Positions 39,257 to 48,412 of a DNA stretch of 49,585 nt are shown here, piece by piece; position 1 is the stretch's first letter, and the number at the start of each line of letters is the position of its first letter. Made by a program: the position numbers and the translations under genes. Source of the stretch: Bacteroidales bacterium (GTDB lineage Bacteria > Bacteroidota > Bacteroidia > Bacteroidales > Prolixibacteraceae); the NCBI GenBank assembly GCA_012522835.1, contig JAAYJR010000109.1, positions 1 through 49,585 of the forward strand, read 5' to 3'. Under the pieces are notes generated by a model that was given only the letters and a program-made list of their open reading frames with translations, did not search any database and was not told the origin of the DNA.

Positions 39257-39823
39257 ATGGTAAAAAGAGACGATATCTATTATATTAAAAAAGTAATTAA
39301 CGGCCATACAAATTACTTTTCGTATCTTGTTGAAAGATATAAGGATATTGTTTTTTCAATTGCACTAAAAGTTCTTAAAAATCGTGAGGAGGCAGAGGAG
39401 GCAGCCCAGGAAACCTTCATCAAGGCATTCAAATCTTTGCATACTTACAGGGCGAAGGCAAAATTCTCAACCTGGTTATTCAGGATCGCATATAATACCT
39501 GCATCTCGGAAATCAGGAAGAAAAAACCGGAAAGTATCCCTTTGTACGATATTCAGGTCAGGGATGAAACTGAGGAGATTGATTTTGACGAATTCCCGGA
39601 AAAGGATCGTGAAAAATATGTAAAAACTGCTTTGAAACAACTTGCAGACGATGAATATACCCTCGTCTTATTATATTATTATGAAGATGAATCTATTGAA
39701 GGCATAAGTAAAATAACCGGACTGACAGTTAGTAATGTAAAGGTAAAATTGCACCGGGCCCGTAAAAAACTCTATGCAATTCTGTCTGAAATGTTAAATG
39801 ATAAATTATATACAATATTATGA
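39257..39823 (+). CDS. ECF-type RNA polymerase sigma factor
   Basis: 'YKDIVFSIALKVLKNREEAEEAAQETFIKAFKSLHTYRAKAKFSTWLFRIAYNTCISEIRKKK' region 2; 'SIEGISKITGLTVSNVKVKLHRARKKLY' region 4. Confidence 0.95.
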   Translation: MVKRDDIYYIKKVINGHTNYFSYLVERYKDIVFSIALKVLKNREEAEEAAQETFIKAFKSLHTYRAKAKFSTWLFRIAYNTCISEIRKKKPESIPLYDIQVRDETEEIDFDEFPEKDREKYVKTALKQLADDEYTLVLLYYYEDESIEGISKITGLTVSNVKVKLHRARKKLYAILSEMLNDKLYTIL

Positions 39824-40221
39824 ATCACTTTGAAAAAGATATAAAATTAAGACAATTACTTAAAACTATTACTCCGGAATCACCGGGTCCTGATTTTTCA
39901 AACAGGGTTATGAAAAGTATATTTGAAGAGCAGTTCTCACTGGAACAATTGAAAAAATACCCTGTTTTGAAGAAAAGTTTCTGGGTATTTTTATCGCTCT
40001 TTGCTATATTAATTGCAATTGCAGTTGTATTATCAATAATATCCGGAACTTATCCGGACCAATCAACTTTACAAAATTTTGGCATGGATAAAATTTTAAC
40101 CGGTTATCAGTCATTCCTGACACAATTAGGAACCCTGCCTGTGAGTATTGCAAGTATTTTAACAGCTACATCACTCCTGGTCTTAATGGAATTACTGTTT
40201 GATAAAAAATTTGGAGGTTAG
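39820..40221 (+). CDS. Hypothetical membrane protein, possible anti-sigma factor
   Basis: 4-nt ATGA overlap with ECF sigma gene; cytosolic N-terminus and two TM helices. Confidence 0.65.
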   Translation: MNHFEKDIKLRQLLKTITPESPGPDFSNRVMKSIFEEQFSLEQLKKYPVLKKSFWVFLSLFAILIAIAVVLSIISGTYPDQSTLQNFGMDKILTGYQSFLTQLGTLPVSIASILTATSLLVLMELLFDKKFGG

Positions 40222-41045
40222 ATAAAAATATCATCGGAAATTAATTTTATAACTCCTCTCTCAAAGGCTATTTTGTATAAGTATCTGATTGCCTCCTTTG
40301 CCTCATCATTCATCTCTATTGTATAATTATTAACATATAACTGAATATGTTGTAATATCACATGATCATCCAGCTCCTGTGCATATTTCTTAACAAAATC
40401 ATAAGCTGTATTGGGATTTTCAAGCGCGTACAGAACACTTCTTTTTAAAACCCGATTTACTTTAATCCTTATATCTTCATCAATTGCCCTCCTTATTGCT
40501 ATTCCGCCCAACGGGACAGGATACCCTGATTTTTTTTCCCAACTCTCACCCAGGTCGACAATTTTTCGTAATCCTTTTTGCTCATATGTAAACCTGCTTT
40601 CATGAATAATAACACCTGCATCGACCTCACCACCCAAAACTGCCTCTTCAATATCCGAAAAGAGATATACTTTCTTATCTCTGGCATCAGGGTATTCAAT
40701 GCTAAAAAGCATATTGGCGGTGGTATTAATACCGGGAACAGCAACTTTAATGCTGTTAACTTCGTCGGGGTATATTTTTTGCCTGGATATTAATAGCGGG
40801 CCGTTTTTTCTTCCCAGGGCTGAGCCTGAAGTAAGCAGGATATAATTTTGTGTTGCATGAGCATAGGCATGAAAACTCAATTTTGAAATATCGATACAAC
40901 TATCCGTTACTCTTTTATTCAGTTGCTCTACATCTTCCATTACAATATCAAATGACAAACCTTCCGTATCTACTTTGCCATGAATCATTGCGTCAAAAAT
41001 AAATGTGTCGTTCGGACACGTTGAAAATCCTAATGTAAGTTTCAT
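40218..41045 (-). CDS. mqnD: 1,4-dihydroxy-6-naphthoate synthase (futalosine menaquinone pathway)
   Basis: 'LGFSTCPNDTFIFDAMIHGKVD', 'LISRQ', 'DAGVIIHESRFTYEQKGLRKIVDLGESWEKKSGYPVPLGGIAIRR' match MqnD. Confidence 0.93.
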   Translation of the reverse strand: MKLTLGFSTCPNDTFIFDAMIHGKVDTEGLSFDIVMEDVEQLNKRVTDSCIDISKLSFHAYAHATQNYILLTSGSALGRKNGPLLISRQKIYPDEVNSIKVAVPGINTTANMLFSIEYPDARDKKVYLFSDIEEAVLGGEVDAGVIIHESRFTYEQKGLRKIVDLGESWEKKSGYPVPLGGIAIRRAIDEDIRIKVNRVLKRSVLYALENPNTAYDFVKKYAQELDDHVILQHIQLYVNNYTIEMNDEAKEAIRYLYKIAFERGVIKLISDDIFI

Positions 41046-41078
41046 TGAAGTCTTTTTTCTGAGGTATAAACAGATATT

Positions 41079-41756
41079 TTACATCAAATTATTAAAAGCA
41101 CACATCAGCCTCTCCTTCAGGTTCTCAATGGATAAAGGGATGTCCCAGTTTGTTGTATCATGAGGTTCCACATAGTTTGATATTGCCCTTATTTCACAGC
41201 ATGGTATCCCAGTATTAATGCATACATAAAAAACAGCAGCTCCCTCCATTGACTCAATATCTGCTTTAAATTTATTTCTGATTTTTTTTATACTTGTATT
41301 ATTACTATGACTGATATTGGAGGTAATCCCCCTCACCTTTTGCAGGGTACTAAAGGCCTTATTATCAAAAGTGGCATTCAGAAGACCCCCGCTGAAGGGA
41401 AATTCATCCAAATTTACAAAACCCGATTCAAACAGGGTAAGGAATTCCCCCTTTTTTTCAACTCCAAGGTCTGCAAACTCTTCAATTACCACATTTACAA
41501 CATCCCCAATCCCAAGGTCACTGTTCAGGCTTCCTGCGATTCCGGTATTTATAATCATGTCATACCTGTTATCATTAAGTAACTGTGTAAGGCTGAAGGT
41601 TGTGAACACAGTTCCTATACCAGTGATCAAAATATCAATGTTATGTCCTTTAATTTTTCCTGACTTCCAAAAATTCTGCTTCTCATAAACCAGGTTCAAT
41701 TCATCGGCCAGCAATTTTATTTCCATCCATGTTGCTGATGTTATCAAAATCTTCAT
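41079..41756 (-). CDS. mqnB: Futalosine hydrolase
   Basis: Nucleoside phosphorylase-like 'LITGIGTVFTTFSLTQLL', 'INTGIAGSLNSDLGIGDVV', 'DIESMEGAAVFYVC', 'RAISNYVEPHDTTNWDI'; adjacent to mqnD. Confidence 0.9.
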   Translation of the reverse strand: MKILITSATWMEIKLLADELNLVYEKQNFWKSGKIKGHNIDILITGIGTVFTTFSLTQLLNDNRYDMIINTGIAGSLNSDLGIGDVVNVVIEEFADLGVEKKGEFLTLFESGFVNLDEFPFSGGLLNATFDNKAFSTLQKVRGITSNISHSNNTSIKKIRNKFKADIESMEGAAVFYVCINTGIPCCEIRAISNYVEPHDTTNWDIPLSIENLKERLMCAFNNLM

Positions 41757-41860
41757 CTTACAAAATTTAGTTAAATTCTTAATTTTTTAAAACCTTACAA
41801 GTTTAAATACTCATTTTATAAAAAAAAGTTAATCTTTGTATCAATTAAATTTACACTAAA

Positions 41861-42484
41861 ATGGGATCACCAAAATTAATCGATTCAAACGGATACGAAA
41901 AATTAGAGATATATAATGAAAAAATGACCAGGGAACTTTCTGATAGTTACCGGAATATCTTAAAATTAATAGGAGAGGATATTTCAAGGGAAGGGCTGGA
42001 CAAAACCCCTGAACGTGTAGCCAAAGCAATGCAATTTTTATTGCAGGGATATAAGACCGACCCTGTTAAAATATTACAGTCAGCAATGTTCAGGGAAAAT
42101 TACAGGCAAATGGTAATTGTCAAGGATATTGAGATTTACTCACTTTGCGAACACCACTTGTTGCCATTCTTTGGTAAAGCCCATGTAGCATATATTCCAA
42201 ACGGATATATTACCGGATTAAGTAAAATAGCCCGTGTTGTTGATGTATTTTCCCGACGTTTGCAGGTTCAGGAGAGGTTAACTTCACAAATCAAAAATTG
42301 CATTCAAAATACCTTAAACCCACTTGGAGTTGCAGTTGTTATTGAAGCTCAGCACCTGTGCATGCAGATGCGCGGAATACAAAAACAACATTCAATAACC
42401 ACAACATCGGATTTTACTGGTGCTTTTCAAAAAAATGCAACCCGTGATGAATTCATTAAGCTTATAGGGTCAAAACTGAGCTGA
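41861..42484 (+). CDS. folE: GTP cyclohydrolase I
   Basis: '[23 protein letters not shown]', '[48 protein letters not shown]', '[17 protein letters not shown]'. Confidence 0.96.
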   Translation: MGSPKLIDSNGYEKLEIYNEKMTRELSDSYRNILKLIGEDISREGLDKTPERVAKAMQFLLQGYKTDPVKILQSAMFRENYRQMVIVKDIEIYSLCEHHLLPFFGKAHVAYIPNGYITGLSKIARVVDVFSRRLQVQERLTSQIKNCIQNTLNPLGVAVVIEAQHLCMQMRGIQKQHSITTTSDFTGAFQKNATRDEFIKLIGSKLS

Positions 42485-42495
42485 TCAGACTGGCA

Positions 42496-43614
42496 CTACA
42501 GAAATTCAATGCATACTGCAGAAGGAACATCTATTTCATTGCCGGTAAACTCTGGCATTCCGTTTGCCTTATTTATCCTGTAAACAACAATATTGCCACT
42601 TTTCTGGTTAGCTACAAGTATAAACTGTTGATCAGGACTGAATGCAAAATTCCTGGGCCAGTCACCCTTACTGGAGATATATCCTTTCCATATTAATTTT
42701 TTCGAAGCAGGATTAATATCATAAACGGCAAGTGAATTATGCCCCCTGTTTGATCCATAAAGGAATTTTCCATCGGCAGAGACATGTATGTCAGCGGGAT
42801 AGTTCACATCAGTGAATCCTTCCGGAACTGTGGAAATTGTCTCAAGCAAATTCCATCTCTTATTCTCCTTTTTATAGGAGGTAATTGTAGAATTCAGTTC
42901 ATTTATAACATAAATCACATCCCCGTCCGGATGAAAATCAAAATGACGAGGTCCCGAGCCTGCAGGCAGTTCCAGGTATTTCTGGGATGCCCGCTTCTGT
43001 TTTAAATTTTTAATCTGAAAAATATCAACCTTATCGGTCCCAAGGTCTGCACTAAAGACTTCGTCTCCATGCGGTGAGAACCTTATTGAATGAGCATGGG
43101 GGGCTGACTGCCTTGAGGGGTCAGGCCCGGATCCTTTGTTTATAACAGTTGAAGAAGCGGGACGAAGAGATCCGTCTTCATTTACCGGGTACAGTGAGGT
43201 TGTCCCTCCTCCGTAAGTAGCTATTCCGACAATTTTCCCGTCAGACGAAATATCAACATGACAGGGATGAGAGCCGTGAGAATCCTGACGGTTTATAAAC
43301 TTCAGGCTGCCTCCGGGACTAATGCGGTAGGCCTCAACAAAACCGTCCGCTTTCCCGTCATCTGATGCAAGTCTGGTTACTGCGTACAATGTTTTTCTGT
43401 CAGGTGATATTTTCAAAAAATTTGGATTGTCCATTCCTTTGAAAACCTGATTTAATGAAACCTCTCCTGTTTTATTGTTGAAATTACAGAGGTAAATACC
43501 TTCTGAGCCCTCGGCTGTATAAGTTCCAACATAAAATTTTTCGTCCTCCCGGCTTTGTGTAAAACCGGCTAATGAAAAAAAGGAAATTAGAAAAAAACCA
43601 AGAATTATCTTCAT
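42496..43614 (-). CDS. Lactonase family (6-phosphogluconolactonase-type seven-bladed propeller) protein, exported
   Basis: 'YVGTYTAEGSEGIYLCNFN', 'SHPCHVDISSDGKIVGIATYGGGT', 'GSGPRHFDFHPDGDVIYVINEL', 'WPRNFAFSPDQQFILVANQ'; signal peptide from ATG 43614. Confidence 0.92.
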   Translation of the reverse strand: MKIILGFFLISFFSLAGFTQSREDEKFYVGTYTAEGSEGIYLCNFNNKTGEVSLNQVFKGMDNPNFLKISPDRKTLYAVTRLASDDGKADGFVEAYRISPGGSLKFINRQDSHGSHPCHVDISSDGKIVGIATYGGGTTSLYPVNEDGSLRPASSTVINKGSGPDPSRQSAPHAHSIRFSPHGDEVFSADLGTDKVDIFQIKNLKQKRASQKYLELPAGSGPRHFDFHPDGDVIYVINELNSTITSYKKENKRWNLLETISTVPEGFTDVNYPADIHVSADGKFLYGSNRGHNSLAVYDINPASKKLIWKGYISSKGDWPRNFAFSPDQQFILVANQKSGNIVVYRINKANGMPEFTGNEIDVPSAVCIEFL

Positions 43615-43714
43615 TTTTATTTTTACTTTTGATTTCTGCAAAATAGCAGTTACGAAGTTGAAAAAAATTTTTAATTAATTTGCCAGATAAAGTGCATTTT
43701 TATAAAAACAAATA

Positions 43715-43957
43715 TTGAACATGGAAAATCCAAAGATTGCAGCCAAATTTCCTAAAATGGTATCTCTTGAACCTGGCACATACTATTGGTGCGCGTGTGG
43801 CAGAAGTAAAAACCAGCCATTTTGTGACGGCTCACATCAGGGAGGTGAATTTACACCACTGTCCTTTAAAATTGAAGAAAAAAAAGATGTCTGGCTATGC
43901 CAGTGTAAACACTCCCGGAATAAACCATATTGTGACGGCACTCACCATAAACTTTAA
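43715..43957 (+). CDS. CDGSH iron-sulfur domain protein with two CDGSH motifs
   Basis: 'CACGRSKNQPFCDGSH' and 'CQCKHSRNKPYCDGTH' in 80 aa. Confidence 0.93.
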   Translation: MNMENPKIAAKFPKMVSLEPGTYYWCACGRSKNQPFCDGSHQGGEFTPLSFKIEEKKDVWLCQCKHSRNKPYCDGTHHKL

Positions 43958-44015
43958 ACTGTTAATGGTGTTGTCCGATTTGCCTGCAGGTATTTACTTA
44001 ACCCGGTTAACGAAT

Positions 44016-44756
44016 TCAGCTTTTCTTAAAATACTCTTTTTCTGCATTGCAAACCGGACATCTGTAATCTTCAGGCAATTCACTGAAGGGTGTGCCCGGA
44101 GGTATGTTTGATGAAGGGTCGCCCTCTGCAGGGTCATAACGGTAACCGCATATCGAACAGGTATAAGTATCCATGTCGTCTTTGTCTGCAGATTCTTCAC
44201 CCTCTTCGGCCTCCTTATCTTTTCCCTGCAATCCCTCTTCTTCTAATTTGGTCTTTTCAATATAGGTCGGGGCATTTTTAGGAGCAAGCATTTTATATTT
44301 TTCCCGGTAATAAGCGTAAGTCAGTGGCTCTTCATCTGAAAGCAGATCACTCTCTTTTATCAGGCCGACAATTATCAAATGACTTCCTGCATCTGTTACC
44401 GAAACAACTTCACAATCAAACCATGCAACTGTATCATCTACAACAACAGGGGCACCTGTTACTGCCGTTATTGTACTAATGTCTGAAAATTTATCGATGC
44501 TGTCACCCGACATAAAGCCAAATCGTCCGATCAGCGAAGTATCTGTCTCTTTTTGCAATACAGAAACAGAAAAAACTTTGCTCTTTAAAATTTTTGAAGC
44601 CGACACATTATCTTTGTGACAACTAATGGCTAACTGCGGAGGTGAAGATGTAACCTGAAAAACAGTATTGCCTATATATCCGTAGGACCTTCCACTGTAA
44701 GAAGTAGAAATTATGTATAATCCATATGACAATTTGTGTAGTGCTTTATATTTCAT
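44016..44756 (-). CDS. Flavin reductase-rubredoxin fusion (high-molecular-weight rubredoxin-like)
   Basis: N-terminal flavin-reductase-like domain '[46 protein letters not shown]'; acidic linker; C-terminal rubredoxin '[46 protein letters not shown]'. Confidence 0.93.
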   Translation of the reverse strand: MKYKALHKLSYGLYIISTSYSGRSYGYIGNTVFQVTSSPPQLAISCHKDNVSASKILKSKVFSVSVLQKETDTSLIGRFGFMSGDSIDKFSDISTITAVTGAPVVVDDTVAWFDCEVVSVTDAGSHLIIVGLIKESDLLSDEEPLTYAYYREKYKMLAPKNAPTYIEKTKLEEEGLQGKDKEAEEGEESADKDDMDTYTCSICGYRYDPAEGDPSSNIPPGTPFSELPEDYRCPVCNAEKEYFKKS

Positions 44757-44989
44757 GCTTTAATTTTTACTGTTAAATTCTGCCGGCTAAATATTTGATT
44801 CTTAAACCCTGCTAACTTAACCAGATTTATTTAAACAGAGAGGTAAAAATAATAAATCAAATTTAGTCTGCTAATTATTAATTTGTGCATAATTTAATCA
44901 GACAATTTTAATCATAAATACAATTAAATTATCGACGCTCATGTACAATTAATCCAAAAACATATAAAAATGCCCCTAAAAAGTATAAA

Positions 44990-45040
44990 TTTGTACCAAA
45001 TTTGGAATTTTTTGCATTTTTTTTCCTATTTTGGTACAAA
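44990..45040. repeat. Inverted repeat TTTGTACCAAA ... TTTGGTACAAA (11-bp arms, 29-bp spacer)
   Basis: Arms 44990-45000 and 45030-45040 are exact reverse complements; upstream arm overlaps a TAAATTTG -7-like element (44986-44993). Confidence 0.75.
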
Positions 45041-45074
45041 ATTTACAAACTTAGGACGATTAAATCACGTGAAG

Positions 45075-46445
45075 ATGACTAACCAAAAGAGAAATGTAAA
45101 ATACGAAATTTTTATCTTAGAAGACAATACCCTTTATGCCCAGGTGCTTAAGAAACAGCTTACAGATAATAATTATCAGGTAAGAGTATTTTACAATGCC
45201 CGTGATTGCATGAATGCATTGGATGATCACCAGCCAGACGTACTTACTCTTGACTATACACTCCCCGACATGTCAGGACACGAAGCTCTGAAGGAGATCC
45301 AAAAAAAATCACCTCAAACAAATATTATAATAATATCTGCCCAGGAGAGTATTGATACTGCTATTGAACTAATGAAAAACGGAGCTTATGATTATATCAT
45401 GAAGGCTTCGGATACAAGGGAAAAACTGACTAATATTATTAAGAACATTTATGATTCTGACCAGCTGAAACAGGAAAACCAGCGACTGAAGGGGGCTATA
45501 AAGGATCGTTACAATTTCAGGAAACTAATAAAAGGCAACAGCAGGGAGATAGACCAGGTATTTTCATTAATGGAGAAAGCATCGCAAACCAATATCTCTG
45601 TATCTATCAGCGGTGAGACTGGAACGGGCAAAGAACTGGTCGCAAAAGGTATACACTATAACTCAACCCGCAGCAGCAAACCATTTATTCCTGTTAATGT
45701 ATCTGCAATCCCCGACACTCTCATTGAAAGCGAGCTATTCGGACATGAAAAAGGGGCTTTCACCAACGCTGAATTCCGGAAGATAGGTAAATTTGAACAG
45801 GCAAACACAGGAACACTTTTTCTTGATGAAATTGCTGACCTGACCCTAAACCTTCAGGCCAAACTGCTCAGGGTTATACAGGAGAGAGAACTCACGCGGC
45901 TTGGAGGTAATGAGATCATACCACTTGATGTGAGAATCCTTACAGCTACACATAAAAATCTTGCCAATCTGGTTGCCAATGGAAAATTCAGACAGGATCT
46001 CTATTACCGGCTTCTGGGACTGCCAATTGAGGTACCAGCGTTACGGCACCGGGGAAAAGATATCATTTTACTCGCCAAACATTTTGTAAATGAATTTTGC
46101 AGGGAGAATGACATGCCGGTAAAAACTATATCCGAAGATACAAAGAAGGTGCTCTTTTCGTATCACTTTCCCGGCAATATCAGGGAGTTAAAAACAATGA
46201 TGGAACTGGCCTGCGTAATGACTAACAGCGACATAATAAAACCGGTGCATCTGAATATTAATGTTGAAGAAAATGTGAACCACCTGCTGGCTGACGAAAG
46301 GACCCTGGAAGAGTATAACCATGAAATTGTTAAACATTTTCTGAATAAATATAATCATAACGTGCGGCTGGTTGCTTCAAAACTTGATATAGGAAAATCT
46401 ACAATATACAGGATGCTGCAAAATAAAGAGTTGTCGTTTAACTGA
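45075..46445 (+). CDS. Sigma-54-dependent NtrC-family response regulator
   Basis: REC 'IFILEDNTLYAQVLKK...LDYTLPDMSGHEAL', AAA+ 'GETGTGKELVAKGIH', 'ESELFGHEKGAFTNA' (GAFTGA-like), Fis-type HTH. Start placed at 45075 or GTG 45069, downstream of the promoter-like inverted repeat. Confidence 0.93.
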   Translation: MTNQKRNVKYEIFILEDNTLYAQVLKKQLTDNNYQVRVFYNARDCMNALDDHQPDVLTLDYTLPDMSGHEALKEIQKKSPQTNIIIISAQESIDTAIELMKNGAYDYIMKASDTREKLTNIIKNIYDSDQLKQENQRLKGAIKDRYNFRKLIKGNSREIDQVFSLMEKASQTNISVSISGETGTGKELVAKGIHYNSTRSSKPFIPVNVSAIPDTLIESELFGHEKGAFTNAEFRKIGKFEQANTGTLFLDEIADLTLNLQAKLLRVIQERELTRLGGNEIIPLDVRILTATHKNLANLVANGKFRQDLYYRLLGLPIEVPALRHRGKDIILLAKHFVNEFCRENDMPVKTISEDTKKVLFSYHFPGNIRELKTMMELACVMTNSDIIKPVHLNINVEENVNHLLADERTLEEYNHEIVKHFLNKYNHNVRLVASKLDIGKSTIYRMLQNKELSFN

Positions 46446-46453
46446 TTGCAGGC

Positions 46454-47482
46454 TTACTCGTTTAACAACTCTTCCAGTGCATATTCTGTTAACATCTCGT
46501 GGTTGCCCGTAAAGATGTTTAACTTAATATTATTGCTCTCTTTTATCAGGCAAATCTCTCGTCCGGAGATAGTACCAAAGGAGCCGAAAGGCCTCCTGAA
46601 CTCAAGAAGATCCAGTTTCTCCTTATCTGTAACATATTCAGACGAATCCTCTACATTCAGGTCGGCCAGCAACTTGTTGTAAAAGTTAATTGAATGAGTA
46701 ATCGGTACGCTTCCCTGGATCCCGTCATAAATACCTGCATAAATAAAAAGTTTTGATTTTAAAAGCTTTTCAGCAGGGGTTTCCCAATATATTGGAGATT
46801 TATTTTTGGCTATCGATTCATTCAGCCCTCCAACTGACTCTGTACAATTCAAAATATTTTCCGAATACCTGTTCTGTCTGATCAGGCTCTCATTATACCA
46901 TGCAATCAGATCTGAAATAGATGCCCATGCAGAAAATTTACTGATGTCATGCTTCGACTTCATAAATGTACTCAGTGTTGCATAGCCTCCTCCGCTAACC
47001 CCGATAACAAATATCTTTGACCTGTCAACCGAACTGTTAGACAGTGCATAACTGATTGCATCATCAATATCGCTAAGTGCAAGCTCACTACAACAGGCAT
47101 CTTTAGTATTATTGATCCCTCTGAAATCAGGATGTATATAATTAATATCCTTTTGCCTGCACAATCCTGCCAACTCATCCTTCTGTCTGTAATCCCCACT
47201 CCAGGTATGGAGGCTCACTACAAGAGGCTTCGGGCCATCTGACTTTGCCGGATAAAAGTATGCTTTCTGAATCTGGTTGTCAACTGAAGAGTTAATGCTG
47301 ACAAGTTTAAAATCACCCTCCCACTCAATTTTACTGGTATCGTCAAATCGTATATGTTCCGTGCCTTTTCCCTTATCCTTTTTCAAATGGGATAAAATAT
47401 CATCTTTACAATAAAGACCAATAAAGATACCTGAAAGTACAAGCAATAAATAAATTATAATTTGAAATACAGATTTTCTCAT
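46454..47482 (-). CDS. Alpha/beta hydrolase, prolyl-oligopeptidase-like, membrane anchored
   Basis: N-terminal TM; 'PLVVSLHTWSGDYRQKDELAGLC', nucleophile 'VIGVSGGGYATLSTF'. Confidence 0.8.
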   Translation of the reverse strand: MRKSVFQIIIYLLLVLSGIFIGLYCKDDILSHLKKDKGKGTEHIRFDDTSKIEWEGDFKLVSINSSVDNQIQKAYFYPAKSDGPKPLVVSLHTWSGDYRQKDELAGLCRQKDINYIHPDFRGINNTKDACCSELALSDIDDAISYALSNSSVDRSKIFVIGVSGGGYATLSTFMKSKHDISKFSAWASISDLIAWYNESLIRQNRYSENILNCTESVGGLNESIAKNKSPIYWETPAEKLLKSKLFIYAGIYDGIQGSVPITHSINFYNKLLADLNVEDSSEYVTDKEKLDLLEFRRPFGSFGTISGREICLIKESNNIKLNIFTGNHEMLTEYALEELLNE

Positions 47483-47623
47483 GCGACATAACTTAATAAA
47501 ACACTAAACTATAATAAAATAGGATCATCCTGCCTGGAATAAAACATATCTTTTAAAATTTGTAAATTTATTCCTTTTTACTAATTTAGCAATAACATCA
47601 AAACTGAAATAACCTTTGAAACC

Positions 47624-48388
47624 ATGTCAAAAAAATTATTTGCGCTGGCATTATTCCTATTCCCCCTGGTCACAAATGCCCAATTTTTCAAGATATATCC
47701 TTACATGACTCCCGAAGCGGGTGAAAAAGAGTTGGTTTACTGGTTCAGCGCCATAGGATCAGACCATCAGTATTCTTTCTTCGGAGAGGCAGTCGACAGG
47801 CAGGGATTACTTGCCCATTCCCTGGAATTAGAATATGGGTTAAGCAATAAATGGACCGCAGGACTATATCTGGATTTTGAACAGCCTGAGGGACACGACC
47901 TGAAACACGTTGCAACCAAAGCGCTGATGTTCCATGGCCGATTCTGGGAAAAAGGCGAACGGCCGGTAGATCTGGGTTTATATGTAGAATATATACTCCC
48001 CGGGAAAAATTACAAAAGTGGGGAACAACTTGAAATAAAATGTATACTTGAAAAGGATTTTGGTTTTAGTTCATTCGTATTGAACCCTACTTTTGAAAAA
48101 GTTATCAGCGGACCGGATGTAGGTGAAGGTGTCGAATTTGCCATGAATGGTGGTTGGTACTGCAGAAAAAGCCTGAAATTTCAACCGGGAATTGAGTTTT
48201 ATTCAAAATGGGGAGAACTAAAAGAGTTATCACCTCCGGACGAATCAAAAACCTATATATTCCCTGCTATCGATATTATCTTCGGAACCCATGGCCGTAT
48301 TAAATGGCATACAGGTGCAGGATTTGGATTATCAGATCCTGCAGATAATTTTGTTTTCAAATCTATCCTTTCAATAGGATTCTTTTAA
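47624..48388 (+). CDS. Hypothetical outer-membrane beta-barrel-like protein
   Basis: Signal peptide 'KKLFALALFLFPLVTNAQ'; alternating aromatic strands; terminal 'SILSIGFF'; 24 nt upstream of multiheme cytochrome gene. Confidence 0.65.
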   Translation: MSKKLFALALFLFPLVTNAQFFKIYPYMTPEAGEKELVYWFSAIGSDHQYSFFGEAVDRQGLLAHSLELEYGLSNKWTAGLYLDFEQPEGHDLKHVATKALMFHGRFWEKGERPVDLGLYVEYILPGKNYKSGEQLEIKCILEKDFGFSSFVLNPTFEKVISGPDVGEGVEFAMNGGWYCRKSLKFQPGIEFYSKWGELKELSPPDESKTYIFPAIDIIFGTHGRIKWHTGAGFGLSDPADNFVFKSILSIGFF

Positions 48389-48412
48389 TTAACAAACTAT
48401 AAAATTCAAGCG

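Noticed and set aside
39140-39307. N-terminal extension of the 38816-39307 minus ORF
   Set aside because: Would overlap the ECF sigma gene; a good start and TM helix begin at 39139
43760-43785. TGGCAC sequence as a sigma-54 promoter
   Set aside because: Lies inside the CDGSH gene and lacks a properly spaced TTGC
44970-45074. N-terminal extension of the sigma-54 regulator ORF
   Set aside because: Contains the promoter-like element and inverted repeat; REC domain begins after 45075
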